Below are positions 40,518-48,611 of a stretch of 64,000 nucleotides of DNA, piece after piece. A program made the position numbers and the translations under genes. The stretch is from NCBI GenBank assembly GCA_019459085.1, contig JAIBEW010000032.1, positions 25,913-89,912 of the forward strand, in the 5' to 3' direction. The stretch is from Kaistella sp. (GTDB lineage: Bacteria > Bacteroidota > Bacteroidia > Flavobacteriales > Weeksellaceae). The notes below the pieces were generated by a model, which was given only the letters and a program-made list of their open reading frames with translations, was not told the DNA's origin and did no database searches. Each line of letters opens with the position of its first letter. The first letter of the stretch is position 1.

Positions 40518-41651
40518 TCAGAACTGATGGGTGTCGTTTTTCATCAATTTTGCCCTTTCTGCGAGTTCTTTCGGATCATCCTGAGTGTTGTAGAAGAGCC
40601 ATTCCACTGCCTGGGGGAATTCCTGAGACCAGTGAAATTCCTGATGTTTTCCTTCAGGATTAATGCTGATCCTGAATTCGAACTGCATGGAATGCTGTCC
40701 TTCCCAACCTTCCATCGTTTTTTCAAAAAGTTCAATTCTTTCGGTCATTTCCGCTCCTTCCATTTCACCGCCATACATGTATACCTTAATATCATAAGGA
40801 TTCCGGAAATTCATCTGTGGAAAATTATTTTCGGGATTGATCCAGAGAGACGGAGAGAATATCAACAGTTTGGAATACACTTCCGGATACAGAAAACCGC
40901 TGTAAATACTGATGAGTCCGCCAAGCGAACTGCCGCCGATTCCGGTATATTCGCGTTCCGGCTTGGTACGGTAAACCGAATCTACATAAGGTTTAAGCGT
41001 ATCGGCAAGAAAACGGATGTATTTTTTTCCTTCCGCATGATCGGTAATGGAATCGGAATCGAGCACATATTCTTTAATGCGGTCTTCGCGTCCGTTTTCG
41101 ATGGCAATGATGATCACATCGCCTCTTCCGTATTCTGCAAGAATCGACATTTTTTTATCGATTTCCCAGTTTCCGAAAGCAGAACCTTCATTAAAAAGAT
41201 TCTGAGCGTCCTGAAGATACAGTACGGGATAATTTTTATTGGTCTGGTGGTAGTTGTAGGGCAGAAGTGCCCATATTTTGCGCGTTCGGTTAAGTTGCGG
41301 AATATAAAATTTCTCGGAAATGATTTCAACGGTTGGGAAAAATTCTTCTTTAAAAGGTCCCCAGTTGACCCGCCACTTTTCTACTGTATCAATCGTCTCG
41401 TGAGATTTCACGGCTTTTCGGTTGTGACTGATATTTCCGGCCTGGTCAATTTCTACATTTTCCCAGCCGCCTCGTGTAAATTTGTATTCAATTTCAAAAG
41501 GAAGTTTTTCATCATCAATCTCAATGGCATAGGTATTTTGCCCCATTTCTGCCATTTTGAAATCTGAATCTCTGGGTTTCCAATTGTTAAAATTTCCGGT
41601 AATGTAAACCGGTCGGTCGTCATCTTCATTTGATATAAGGGTAAATCTCAT
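40518..41651 (-). CDS. Esterase D-like hydrolase with N-terminal CBM48-like domain (cluster gene 1)
   Basis: A protein of 377 residues without a signal peptide. The N-terminal ~75 residues look like a starch/glycogen-binding E-set domain (DDRPVYITGNFNNWKP, YAIEIDDEKLPFEIEYKFTR). The rest is an esterase D fold with the elbow G240-S241-S242-L243-G244 (GGSSLGG), so S242 is the nucleophile. The acid and base lie in the C-terminal part. Family members are often misread as enterochelin esterases. It is divergent from glgB at 215 bp and begins the minus-strand cluster, so a role in glycogen-linked deacylation is possible but unproven. Confidence 0.8.
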   Translation of the reverse strand: MRFTLISNEDDDRPVYITGNFNNWKPRDSDFKMAEMGQNTYAIEIDDEKLPFEIEYKFTRGGWENVEIDQAGNISHNRKAVKSHETIDTVEKWRVNWGPFKEEFFPTVEIISEKFYIPQLNRTRKIWALLPYNYHQTNKNYPVLYLQDAQNLFNEGSAFGNWEIDKKMSILAEYGRGDVIIIAIENGREDRIKEYVLDSDSITDHAEGKKYIRFLADTLKPYVDSVYRTKPEREYTGIGGSSLGGLISIYSGFLYPEVYSKLLIFSPSLWINPENNFPQMNFRNPYDIKVYMYGGEMEGAEMTERIELFEKTMEGWEGQHSMQFEFRISINPEGKHQEFHWSQEFPQAVEWLFYNTQDDPKELAERAKLMKNDTHQF

Positions 41652-41793
41652 CTTTCGTGCTGTAGTATTTAAAATGTTAAAATTATGAAATTTATTCAGT
41701 TAAAGCCGTCTGCATTCAAAATAATAGATGTTATTATTATGAATTCAATTTAATAATATCGTTTGCACGGTAAGTTTTTTGGCGAATTTTAAA

Positions 41794-41801
41794 TATCTTT
41801 G
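41794..41801 (+). promoter_or_regulatory. -7 box for glgB
   Basis: TATCTTTG matches TAnnTTTG, 65 nt before the glgB ATG, in the divergent spacer with cluster gene 1. Confidence 0.5.
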
Positions 41802-41865
41802 AAGGGATAAAAAGCGGTGCTTTTTTACATTTTAAACTAAAATTAATTCCGGAAATTTTCACACC

Positions 41866-44151
41866 ATGGAAAAAGTGCTTCCTTATTCGCAGTTTACTGA
41901 TCATGATATTTATCTTTTCCGGGAAGGGAAACATTACCGGCTTTATGATAAATTCGGGTCTCACTCGATTGAAATTGACGGTCAGAAAGGGGTTTATTTT
42001 TCCGTGTGGGCGCCGTCTGCAAAAGAGGTTTCTGTAATCGGTGATTTTAACCAATGGCATTCCGAAACGCATAAATTATTGCCCAGATGGGATGGTTCCG
42101 GAATTTGGGAAGGTTTTATTGCTGGTTTAGACTGGGGAAATGTGTACAAATATGCCATCCGCACCAATAAAGGGGTTTTGCTGGAAAAAGGTGATCCTTT
42201 TGCATTGAGCTGGGAACAGAATGTGCAGGCCGGATCTTTAGTTTCCACGACCTGGTTTGAATGGAACGATAAAAACTGGATGGCGGAACGCTCTGCAAAA
42301 AACAGTCTGGAAGCACCAATTTCAGTATATGAAATGCATTTGGGTTCGTGGATGCGCGGAACAGATGATCCGAAACAGTTTTTCACCTATCTTGAAATTG
42401 CAGAACGCCTGGTTCCGTATTTAAAGGAAATGAATTTTACGCATGTTGAACTCATGCCGGTAATGGAATTTCCTTACGATCCGAGCTGGGGCTATCAGGT
42501 CACCGGTTTTTTTGCCGCGACTTCCCGCTTTGGCTCACCGCAGGATCTGATGTTTCTGATCAATGAACTTCACAAAAACAATATCGGAGTCATTCTCGAC
42601 TGGGTGCCGTCTCATTTTCCGGGCGATGCAAACGGACTCCATTTTTTCGACGGAACTTACCTCTATGAACACGAAGACCCCAAAAAAGGTTTTCATCCTG
42701 AATGGAAATCACATATCTTCAATTACGGAAGACCTGAAGTACGCTCTTTTTTAATTTCCAATGCCATGTTCTGGCTTGACCGTTATCATGCAGACGGTCT
42801 GCGGGTGGATGCGGTGACATCCATGCTGCATCTGGACTATTCCCGCAACGAAGGAGAATGGGAACCGAATATTTACGGCACAAACGTAAATCTGGAAGCG
42901 AAACAGTTTTTACAGGAACTTAATACTGCAGTTTATAAGGAATTTCCGGATATCATCACGATTGCCGAAGAAAGTTCCGACTTCCCGATGCTTACAAAAC
43001 CCGTACATGATGGCGGAATCGGTTTCGGAATGAAATGGATGATGGGATGGATGCATGATACGCTGAAATATTTCAAAGAAGCCCCTGAAAACCGTAAATA
43101 TCACCATAACAAACTCACTTTCGCGACGATGTACATGTATAATGAAAATTATATGATGCCGCTGTCGCATGATGAAGTTGTTCACGGAAAAGCGAGTTTG
43201 ATTTATAAAATGCCGGGTGATGAATGGCAGAAATTTGCCAACCTTCGGGCTATGTATACGTATATGTTCACGAATCCGGGTGCTAAACTGCTGTTTATGG
43301 GCGGCGAATTCGGTCAAACGCGCGAATGGGATTTCACTGCATCGCTGGACTGGCATTTGCTCGATTATCCGGTGCACAAAGGTTTGCAGGATTTAGTAAA
43401 AGATTTGAATAAACTGTATACTACTGAACCGTCTATGTATGAAAAGCAGTATGAGGCTGAAGGTTTTGAATGGGTAGAAGCAAATGACGGTGAAAATTCC
43501 ATCTACATTTATTTAAGAAAAGGAGAAGACGAAAACGATGTCACGATGACGGTGCTGAATCTTACGCCGCGCGTTTTGGATTATAAAATTGGAATCAACG
43601 AAGGCACCAACTGGGAAGTGATCCTGAATTCAGATGATGAAAAATACGGCGGAAGCGGCGTGAAAGCTGAAATTCTGGATGAAGAGGATGAAGAATGGAT
43701 GTACCGCCCGAATTCCATTGTTTTGAAATTGCCGCCACTTGCAGGAGTGGTTTTGAAACAGAAAAATAAGGATATAAGTATGAAAAAATCTAAAGATATG
43801 GAGAGTGCAAGTTCCCTTGTTTCAGCAAGTGATGCGCTGGAATCGGGAGCGGAGCAGAAAATTGACTCCAGAACGGTGGAAAAAAATAAGGAAAAATCCG
43901 CTTCTCCTGCTGAAAAAAAAGCTCCGGCAAAGAAAAAGCCTGTGGTTCCCCTTGCAAAACCTGTGAAAAGCACCGTTAAACCCAGCATTGTTTCTGTAAG
44001 CAAAATCTTTGATAAGGAAAAGGAAACCAAAATAAATTCAAAAGCAATTGATGCGGAAAGTGAAGCCGCAAAACCCAATCAGGCTTCCGCAAGCGATCAA
44101 ACGACTGCAGAATCCGCTTCAGAACTGAAGAAAAGAACAAGAAAAAAATAA
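41866..44151 (+). CDS. glgB: 1,4-alpha-glucan branching enzyme with a long basic C-terminal tail
   Basis: A GH13 enzyme of 761 residues that cuts alpha-1,4 and forms alpha-1,6 glycogen branches. An N-terminal CBM48 (about 15-120; VSVIGDFNQWHSE) precedes the catalytic barrel with DGLRVDAVTSM (nucleophile Asp) and TIAEESSDFP (acid/base Glu). HDEVVHGKASLI and GGEFGQTREWDF complete the active site. Typical GlgB ends near 630-650. Here about 129 further residues (633-761, DNA 43762-44148) form a Lys/Ser/Ala/Glu-rich, proline-containing tail (EKKAPAKKKPVVPLAKP) of probably disordered, histone-H1-like character. The next gene, glgA, starts 52 nt later. Confidence 0.96.
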   Translation: MEKVLPYSQFTDHDIYLFREGKHYRLYDKFGSHSIEIDGQKGVYFSVWAPSAKEVSVIGDFNQWHSETHKLLPRWDGSGIWEGFIAGLDWGNVYKYAIRTNKGVLLEKGDPFALSWEQNVQAGSLVSTTWFEWNDKNWMAERSAKNSLEAPISVYEMHLGSWMRGTDDPKQFFTYLEIAERLVPYLKEMNFTHVELMPVMEFPYDPSWGYQVTGFFAATSRFGSPQDLMFLINELHKNNIGVILDWVPSHFPGDANGLHFFDGTYLYEHEDPKKGFHPEWKSHIFNYGRPEVRSFLISNAMFWLDRYHADGLRVDAVTSMLHLDYSRNEGEWEPNIYGTNVNLEAKQFLQELNTAVYKEFPDIITIAEESSDFPMLTKPVHDGGIGFGMKWMMGWMHDTLKYFKEAPENRKYHHNKLTFATMYMYNENYMMPLSHDEVVHGKASLIYKMPGDEWQKFANLRAMYTYMFTNPGAKLLFMGGEFGQTREWDFTASLDWHLLDYPVHKGLQDLVKDLNKLYTTEPSMYEKQYEAEGFEWVEANDGENSIYIYLRKGEDENDVTMTVLNLTPRVLDYKIGINEGTNWEVILNSDDEKYGGSGVKAEILDEEDEEWMYRPNSIVLKLPPLAGVVLKQKNKDISMKKSKDMESASSLVSASDALESGAEQKIDSRTVEKNKEKSASPAEKKAPAKKKPVVPLAKPVKSTVKPSIVSVSKIFDKEKETKINSKAIDAESEAAKPNQASASDQTTAESASELKKRTRKK

Positions 44152-44203
44152 GACCACCACTGCAGGATTCGAAATTATCATCCTGTAATACTGAAGAATA
44201 TAT

Positions 44204-45610
44204 ATGAGAATTTTCAACCTTTCCATGGAGTGTTATCCTGTTGCAAAAGTCGGCGGACTTGCCGATGTAGTGGGGGCGCTTCCAAAATATCTGAATAAAA
44301 TAGAAGGAATTGAGGCAAGCGTCATCATGCCGTGGTACAACAAACCGTTCGTGCAGGAGCACGGTTTCGAAGTCGTTTTCGACGGATGGATTCACCAAAG
44401 CCATCACACCTATCAGGTTCAGGTCATGAAGGAAAGATCCAGAACTTTAGGCTTCGATCTGTATCTCGTGAAAATTCCGGGACTTATGGATCGCGATAAT
44501 CCTTACGGATATTGGGATGAAAGCCAGCAGTTTTTGGCTTTTCAGCACGGAGTTCTTCATTGGCTTACTGCGATGCAGATTCGTCCCGATGTGCTGCATT
44601 GTCACGATTACCACACCGGTCTGGTTCCGTTCATGATCGAAAACTGTCCGGAATTCAGTTTCTTAACAGGTGTGAAAACGATCGGCACAATTCATAACGG
44701 AGAATATCAGGGTCAGATGAAATGGGAGATGGCCTCGTATTTTCCGTGGTTCGACGGTTCCCAGCGCGGACTTCTGGAGTGGGACGGTTATATCAATCCT
44801 TTGGCTTCAATGATCAAATGCTGCCACGCCTTCAATACCGTTTCCGGAGGATATTTAGATGAACTTTTTCACAATTTCCGCGGGCTCGAAAGTCTTGTGC
44901 GTCAGGAAGGAGGCAAAGCGTACGGCATCATCAACGGAATTGATACAGAGGTCTGGAATCCGGAAACCGATCCCTTTTTAGAATTCAATTTCAGTAAAAA
45001 AGATGCTGAAAAAGGAAAATATCTGAACAAAGAAGAACTCTGTAAAGACTACGGTTTGAATCCTGATCTTCCGCTTTTCAGTTTTATTGGAAGGTTTGCA
45101 GGCGAAAAAGGGGCAGATTTGCTCCCTGAAATTGTCTGGAAAAGCATTCAGCAGACGTACGGTGCGCTGAATATTATTATTTTGGGTTCCGGCGATAAAA
45201 ATATCGAAAACAGCTTAAGGGAATTGAACCAAACCTACAGCAATTTGGCGATTGATTTGGGATACAAGGAATATCTTTCCCATAAAATCTATGCTTCTTC
45301 AGATTTTCTGCTCATGCCGTCGCGGGTAGAACCTTGCGGTCTGAACCAAATGTATGCGATGCGTTACGGAACTGTGCCTATTGTGCGTTATATTGGTGGT
45401 TTGCGCGATACGGTTGAAGATATTTCCACGGGCGGAAGCGGCCTAAATTTCGGAGTTGCAGCGGCAGATGACGCTGTACACGCCATTCACAGAGCATTAT
45501 ATATATATGAAGATAAGGACCTGATGAAAAATCTGGTACAATCTAACATGAATTTTAATTTTTCTTGGGAGAAATCTGCAGAAAATTATGTAAGTTTATA
45601 CAGGAATTAG
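44204..45610 (+). CDS. glgA: Glycogen synthase (ADP-glucose type)
   Basis: A GT5 glycosyltransferase of 468 residues that extends alpha-1,4 glucan from ADP-glucose. The N-terminal KVGGLADVVGALPKYL binds the nucleotide sugar (the KxGGL signature). The C-terminal nucleotide domain includes SFIGRFAGEKGADLLPEI and SRVEPCGLNQMYAMRYGT. It lies between glgB and glgC, forming one glycogen operon. The gap to glgC is 65 nt. Confidence 0.97.
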   Translation: MRIFNLSMECYPVAKVGGLADVVGALPKYLNKIEGIEASVIMPWYNKPFVQEHGFEVVFDGWIHQSHHTYQVQVMKERSRTLGFDLYLVKIPGLMDRDNPYGYWDESQQFLAFQHGVLHWLTAMQIRPDVLHCHDYHTGLVPFMIENCPEFSFLTGVKTIGTIHNGEYQGQMKWEMASYFPWFDGSQRGLLEWDGYINPLASMIKCCHAFNTVSGGYLDELFHNFRGLESLVRQEGGKAYGIINGIDTEVWNPETDPFLEFNFSKKDAEKGKYLNKEELCKDYGLNPDLPLFSFIGRFAGEKGADLLPEIVWKSIQQTYGALNIIILGSGDKNIENSLRELNQTYSNLAIDLGYKEYLSHKIYASSDFLLMPSRVEPCGLNQMYAMRYGTVPIVRYIGGLRDTVEDISTGGSGLNFGVAAADDAVHAIHRALYIYEDKDLMKNLVQSNMNFNFSWEKSAENYVSLYRN

Positions 45611-45675
45611 CAGACTTTTTGCATTCCCGATCGAAATCTTTTTCAAAAGCCAGTCTGACTTATAAAAAAATTAAT

Positions 45676-46944
45676 ATGAAACCCAGTGTTATCTCTATAG
45701 TTCTAGGAGGAGGCCGTGGAACCCGGCTGTTCCCGTTAACTTATTCCCGATCCAAACCCGCAGTCCCGATTGCCGGAAAATACAGACTTGTTGATATTCC
45801 AATTTCCAACTGCCTCAATTCCGGCTATAATAGGATTCTGGTTCTTACCCAGTTTAATTCGGCTTCCCTGAACTCGCACATTAAAAATTCTTATCATTTT
45901 GATATTTTCAGCAGAGGTTTTGTGGATATTCTGGCGGCGGAACAGAATGTTGAAAATGAAATGTGGTATCAGGGAACTGCCGACGCAGTGCGCCAGTCAA
46001 TGAAGCATTTAACGAAATATGAATATGATTATATTCTGATTCTTTCCGGAGATCAGCTTTATCAGATGGATTTCAGGGAACTGATTGATTTCCACTGTGA
46101 AAACGAAGGAGATATTACGATTGCCACGATTCCGGTAAATGCCAAAGATGCACCGGGTTTCGGGATCCTGAAATCAGATGACGACGGAAATATCACTTCA
46201 TTCATCGAAAAACCTTCAGCAGAAATTCTGGGCGAGTGGAAGTCGGAAGTTTCAGATAAAAGCAGGTCTGAAGGGAAAGAATATCTGGCTTCAATGGGAA
46301 TTTATGTATTCAGCAGAGACGTCCTCAGAAAAATGTTTGAAAATGATCCCGGAGACGATTTCGGAGGCGAACTCATCCCCAACGGAATAGGAAAATATAA
46401 AACCCTGAGCTTTCAGTATGATGGTTACTGGACCGATATCGGTACAATTGATTCATTTTTTGATGCCAATATTGATCTTACAAAAGATTTTCCGAAATTC
46501 AATTTGTTCAGCAATGCACCGATTTATACAAGAGCCAGAATGCTTCCCCCTTCAAAAATTCTTGGTTCCTATGTGAGCAAGGCGATTTTCGGTGATGGCT
46601 GCATTATTATGGCCGATAAAATCGAAAATTCAATTGTAGGCAACAGAAGCCGTGTCGATAAAGGAAGCACCTTCCTGAACACCTATATGATGGGCGCGGA
46701 TTATTATCAGGATACCAAAGATATCATTGCCAACGACAGAGATGGGATTCCAAACGTCGGCGTTGGTAAATACTGTTATATCGAACAGGCGATTCTCGAC
46801 AAAAACTGCAGCATCGGCGATAATGTAAGAATCATCGGCGGAAAACATCTTCCGGATGGTGATTTCGAAAACCATTCCATTAAAGACGGAATTGTAGTGG
46901 TGAAAAAAAATGCCGTCATACAGCCCGGTACAATTATTCCTTAA
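45676..46944 (+). CDS. glgC: Glucose-1-phosphate adenylyltransferase
   Basis: A protein of 422 residues that makes ADP-glucose, the committed step of bacterial glycogen synthesis. The ATG at 45676 gives the canonical N-terminus (SVISIVLGGGRGTRLFPL). The longer in-frame reading would overlap glgA. The nucleotidyltransferase signature GGGRGTRLFPLTYSRSKPAV and DIPISNCLNSG lead the N-terminal Rossmann domain. A left-handed beta-helix occupies about 300-422 (SSNCSIGDN-type hexapeptide repeats). It completes the glgBAC set. Confidence 0.97.
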   Translation: MKPSVISIVLGGGRGTRLFPLTYSRSKPAVPIAGKYRLVDIPISNCLNSGYNRILVLTQFNSASLNSHIKNSYHFDIFSRGFVDILAAEQNVENEMWYQGTADAVRQSMKHLTKYEYDYILILSGDQLYQMDFRELIDFHCENEGDITIATIPVNAKDAPGFGILKSDDDGNITSFIEKPSAEILGEWKSEVSDKSRSEGKEYLASMGIYVFSRDVLRKMFENDPGDDFGGELIPNGIGKYKTLSFQYDGYWTDIGTIDSFFDANIDLTKDFPKFNLFSNAPIYTRARMLPPSKILGSYVSKAIFGDGCIIMADKIENSIVGNRSRVDKGSTFLNTYMMGADYYQDTKDIIANDRDGIPNVGVGKYCYIEQAILDKNCSIGDNVRIIGGKHLPDGDFENHSIKDGIVVVKKNAVIQPGTIIP

Positions 46945-46963
46945 AATCTAAAAACAAAATCAA

Positions 46964-47371
46964 ATGAAACTAAAAACGTTTACTTTTATCCTTGTGTTAT
47001 TTTGCGCCTTTAATATTTCTTCTGCGCAAACAAAGCAGTGGAAAGAACAGGAAGAATTCCATAAAGTCATGAGTGCTACTTTTCATCCTGCTGACGAAGG
47101 AAATTTTGCACCTCTTAAAATGAGAAGTGCCGAACTTGCAGCGAAGGCCAATGAATGGAGAAAATCTGAAATTCCTGCAACCGTGAATGACAAAAAAGCA
47201 GTGAAGAAATCACTGAACAAACTGTGTAAAGATTCTAAAAAACTGAACAAAAACCTTAAAAAAGGAGCTTCGGACAGTGAATTAAAATCAGAACTTGTTG
47301 CCTTGCATAACACCTTCCATACCATAGTTGGTTTATGCAGTGCCAAAGAGGAGCATAACCATGCTCACTAA
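46964..47371 (+). CDS. Exported small helical protein with His-rich C-terminus
   Basis: A protein of 135 residues with a signal peptide (about 1-21, ISSAQ). The mature protein looks like a short helical bundle with Lys/Asp-rich helices. It ends in a His-rich tail (EEHNHAH), with two cysteines, C86 (NKLCKDSKK) and a later one near the tail (HTIVGLCSAKEEH). The pattern could bind metal ions in the periplasm, but no family is recognised. It is 19 nt downstream of glgC, though functional linkage is doubtful. A terminator follows 21 nt later. Confidence 0.7.
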   Translation: MKLKTFTFILVLFCAFNISSAQTKQWKEQEEFHKVMSATFHPADEGNFAPLKMRSAELAAKANEWRKSEIPATVNDKKAVKKSLNKLCKDSKKLNKNLKKGASDSELKSELVALHNTFHTIVGLCSAKEEHNHAH

Positions 47372-47392
47372 AACCTGAATTTGAATTTCCAG

Positions 47393-47426
47393 GAGTGACC
47401 GAATGTATTGGTCACTCTTTTTTTTT
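47393..47426 (+). terminator. Strong terminator after the His-tailed protein gene
   Basis: GAGTGACC and GGTCACTC form an 8-bp perfect stem around a 9-nt loop, followed by T9. The -33 element of the next gene (TTG 47408-47410) lies inside this hairpin. Confidence 0.9.
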
Positions 47427-47438
47427 GTTTTATTTTTG
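47408..47438 (+). promoter_or_regulatory. Consensus promoter overlapping the terminator
   Basis: TTG (47408-47410), 20 nt and TATTTTTG (47431-47438) make a full match to the -33/-7 consensus. The predicted start site is at or beside the ATG at 47443, leaving practically no leader. Confidence 0.7.
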
Positions 47439-47442
47439 CCGC

Positions 47443-48483
47443 ATGCGATGGATAAAATACTGGGTTATCGGAATCATACTTGTGTTGGGGATTTATGCTG
47501 CTTCGATGTATTTTTTTGTTGAAGAAAGCAAAAGTTTCCGGGTCGAGAAGGAAATTAATTATCCGATCGAGAAAGTTTTCCCGCAGTTTAACAATCTGCA
47601 GAATTTTTACCGCTGGAACTCCTATTTTTCTTCCTCCAAAACCATGCACGCCGATTTTTATTCGCCATACGAAGGGCAGGGAAGTGCGATGACTTTTTGG
47701 GATGACAAAACCGGAAAAACCGGTGAGCTCTTCATCAGATACCAGAATCTCAACAGTACTTTAAAATATCAGCTTTTTGAAGGCAAAAACAGCAATCCAA
47801 CATTAATCAATTTAAAATTTTCAAAGGTTTCCCCCACCAGAACCAAAATCATCTGGTTTGTTCATACTCCAAAGCAGGGTTTGCTCAACCGTTCGCTTAA
47901 TCTTTTTACCGAAGATACTTTCGTGGCCGATTTAGACAGAAGTATTGCGGGTCTTGGAAATATTCTGTCTAACAAAGTAGACCGTGATAATCTTTTTGCA
48001 AACATCAAATATGATACAGTAATGGTGGAAGAGCAGGAAGGGCAGTTGCTTCTGGGTGTGAATGTAAGTACAAAAAACGGGAAAGATGCGCTGCTGCGGA
48101 ACATTGCACTCAACCACAATAAAGTCTATAATTACATGACGACGGATCTTGCCAAAAGAGACGACGAAATTGGACTTCCCGTAATGGTTACAGCTTCCAA
48201 TAATTTTAAGGATAAAGAAGTTTCTTATTTCTATGGAATTCCGGTTTCGAAAAGGCAGAGTGTTTCCGATAATAATTTCAGTTTCAGAACCATTAACAAT
48301 TCGCGGAATTATGTGATGTATTTCAAAGGAAATTTCGAAGCAAGAACCGGTGCTATTAAGCAGCTGTTGCTCAAGGCCAAAAAAGATACGATGAGAAACG
48401 GAGACCTGCTTCAGACCTTTATTGAACCACCCGTTTCAGGTGAAGAGGTGAATATGAAAATTTCGCTTCCTGTTTACCGTTAA
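47443..48483 (+). CDS. Membrane-anchored SRPBCC/GyrI-like protein
   Basis: A protein of 346 residues from ATG 47443; an in-frame start at 47395 would lie inside the terminator hairpin. A single N-terminal transmembrane segment (about 7-26) anchors it. The first domain (about 30-170; YPIEKVFPQFNNLQNFYRWN) matches the SRPBCC hydrophobic-ligand fold, and the second half (about 185-340) resembles GyrI-like effector-binding domains. The combination is seen in Bacteroidota as a protein of unknown function, possibly lipid- or ligand-responsive at the membrane. It precedes sucA but has its own promoter. Confidence 0.75.
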   Translation: MRWIKYWVIGIILVLGIYAASMYFFVEESKSFRVEKEINYPIEKVFPQFNNLQNFYRWNSYFSSSKTMHADFYSPYEGQGSAMTFWDDKTGKTGELFIRYQNLNSTLKYQLFEGKNSNPTLINLKFSKVSPTRTKIIWFVHTPKQGLLNRSLNLFTEDTFVADLDRSIAGLGNILSNKVDRDNLFANIKYDTVMVEEQEGQLLLGVNVSTKNGKDALLRNIALNHNKVYNYMTTDLAKRDDEIGLPVMVTASNNFKDKEVSYFYGIPVSKRQSVSDNNFSFRTINNSRNYVMYFKGNFEARTGAIKQLLLKAKKDTMRNGDLLQTFIEPPVSGEEVNMKISLPVYR

Positions 48484-48567
48484 TTTTTTGCTTTCATAAG
48501 CTTTCATCTCTCAAATGTTTAACGAATTTTGGGGATTTCCGGGACTCATTAATTCACTTTTTTTTGC

Positions 48568-48575
48568 TAAATTTG
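48568..48575 (+). promoter_or_regulatory. -7 box for the sucA operon
   Basis: TAAATTTG matches TAnnTTTG, 36 nt before the sucA ATG. Confidence 0.5.
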
Positions 48576-48611
48576 TCTTTTAAATAAAAAACAACAGTTA
48601 ATCTGTATATA

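Noticed and set aside
40425..41567. Long 380-residue plus-strand ORF opposite the CBM48-like esterase
   Set aside because: It is antisense to a gene with an intact catalytic motif, and its Phe/Ile/His-rich composition is typical of a reversed reading frame.
44277..45610. Possible overlap of glgC with glgA through an upstream start at 45565
   Set aside because: The conserved GlgC N-terminus begins at ATG 45676. The extra 37 residues have no family similarity.
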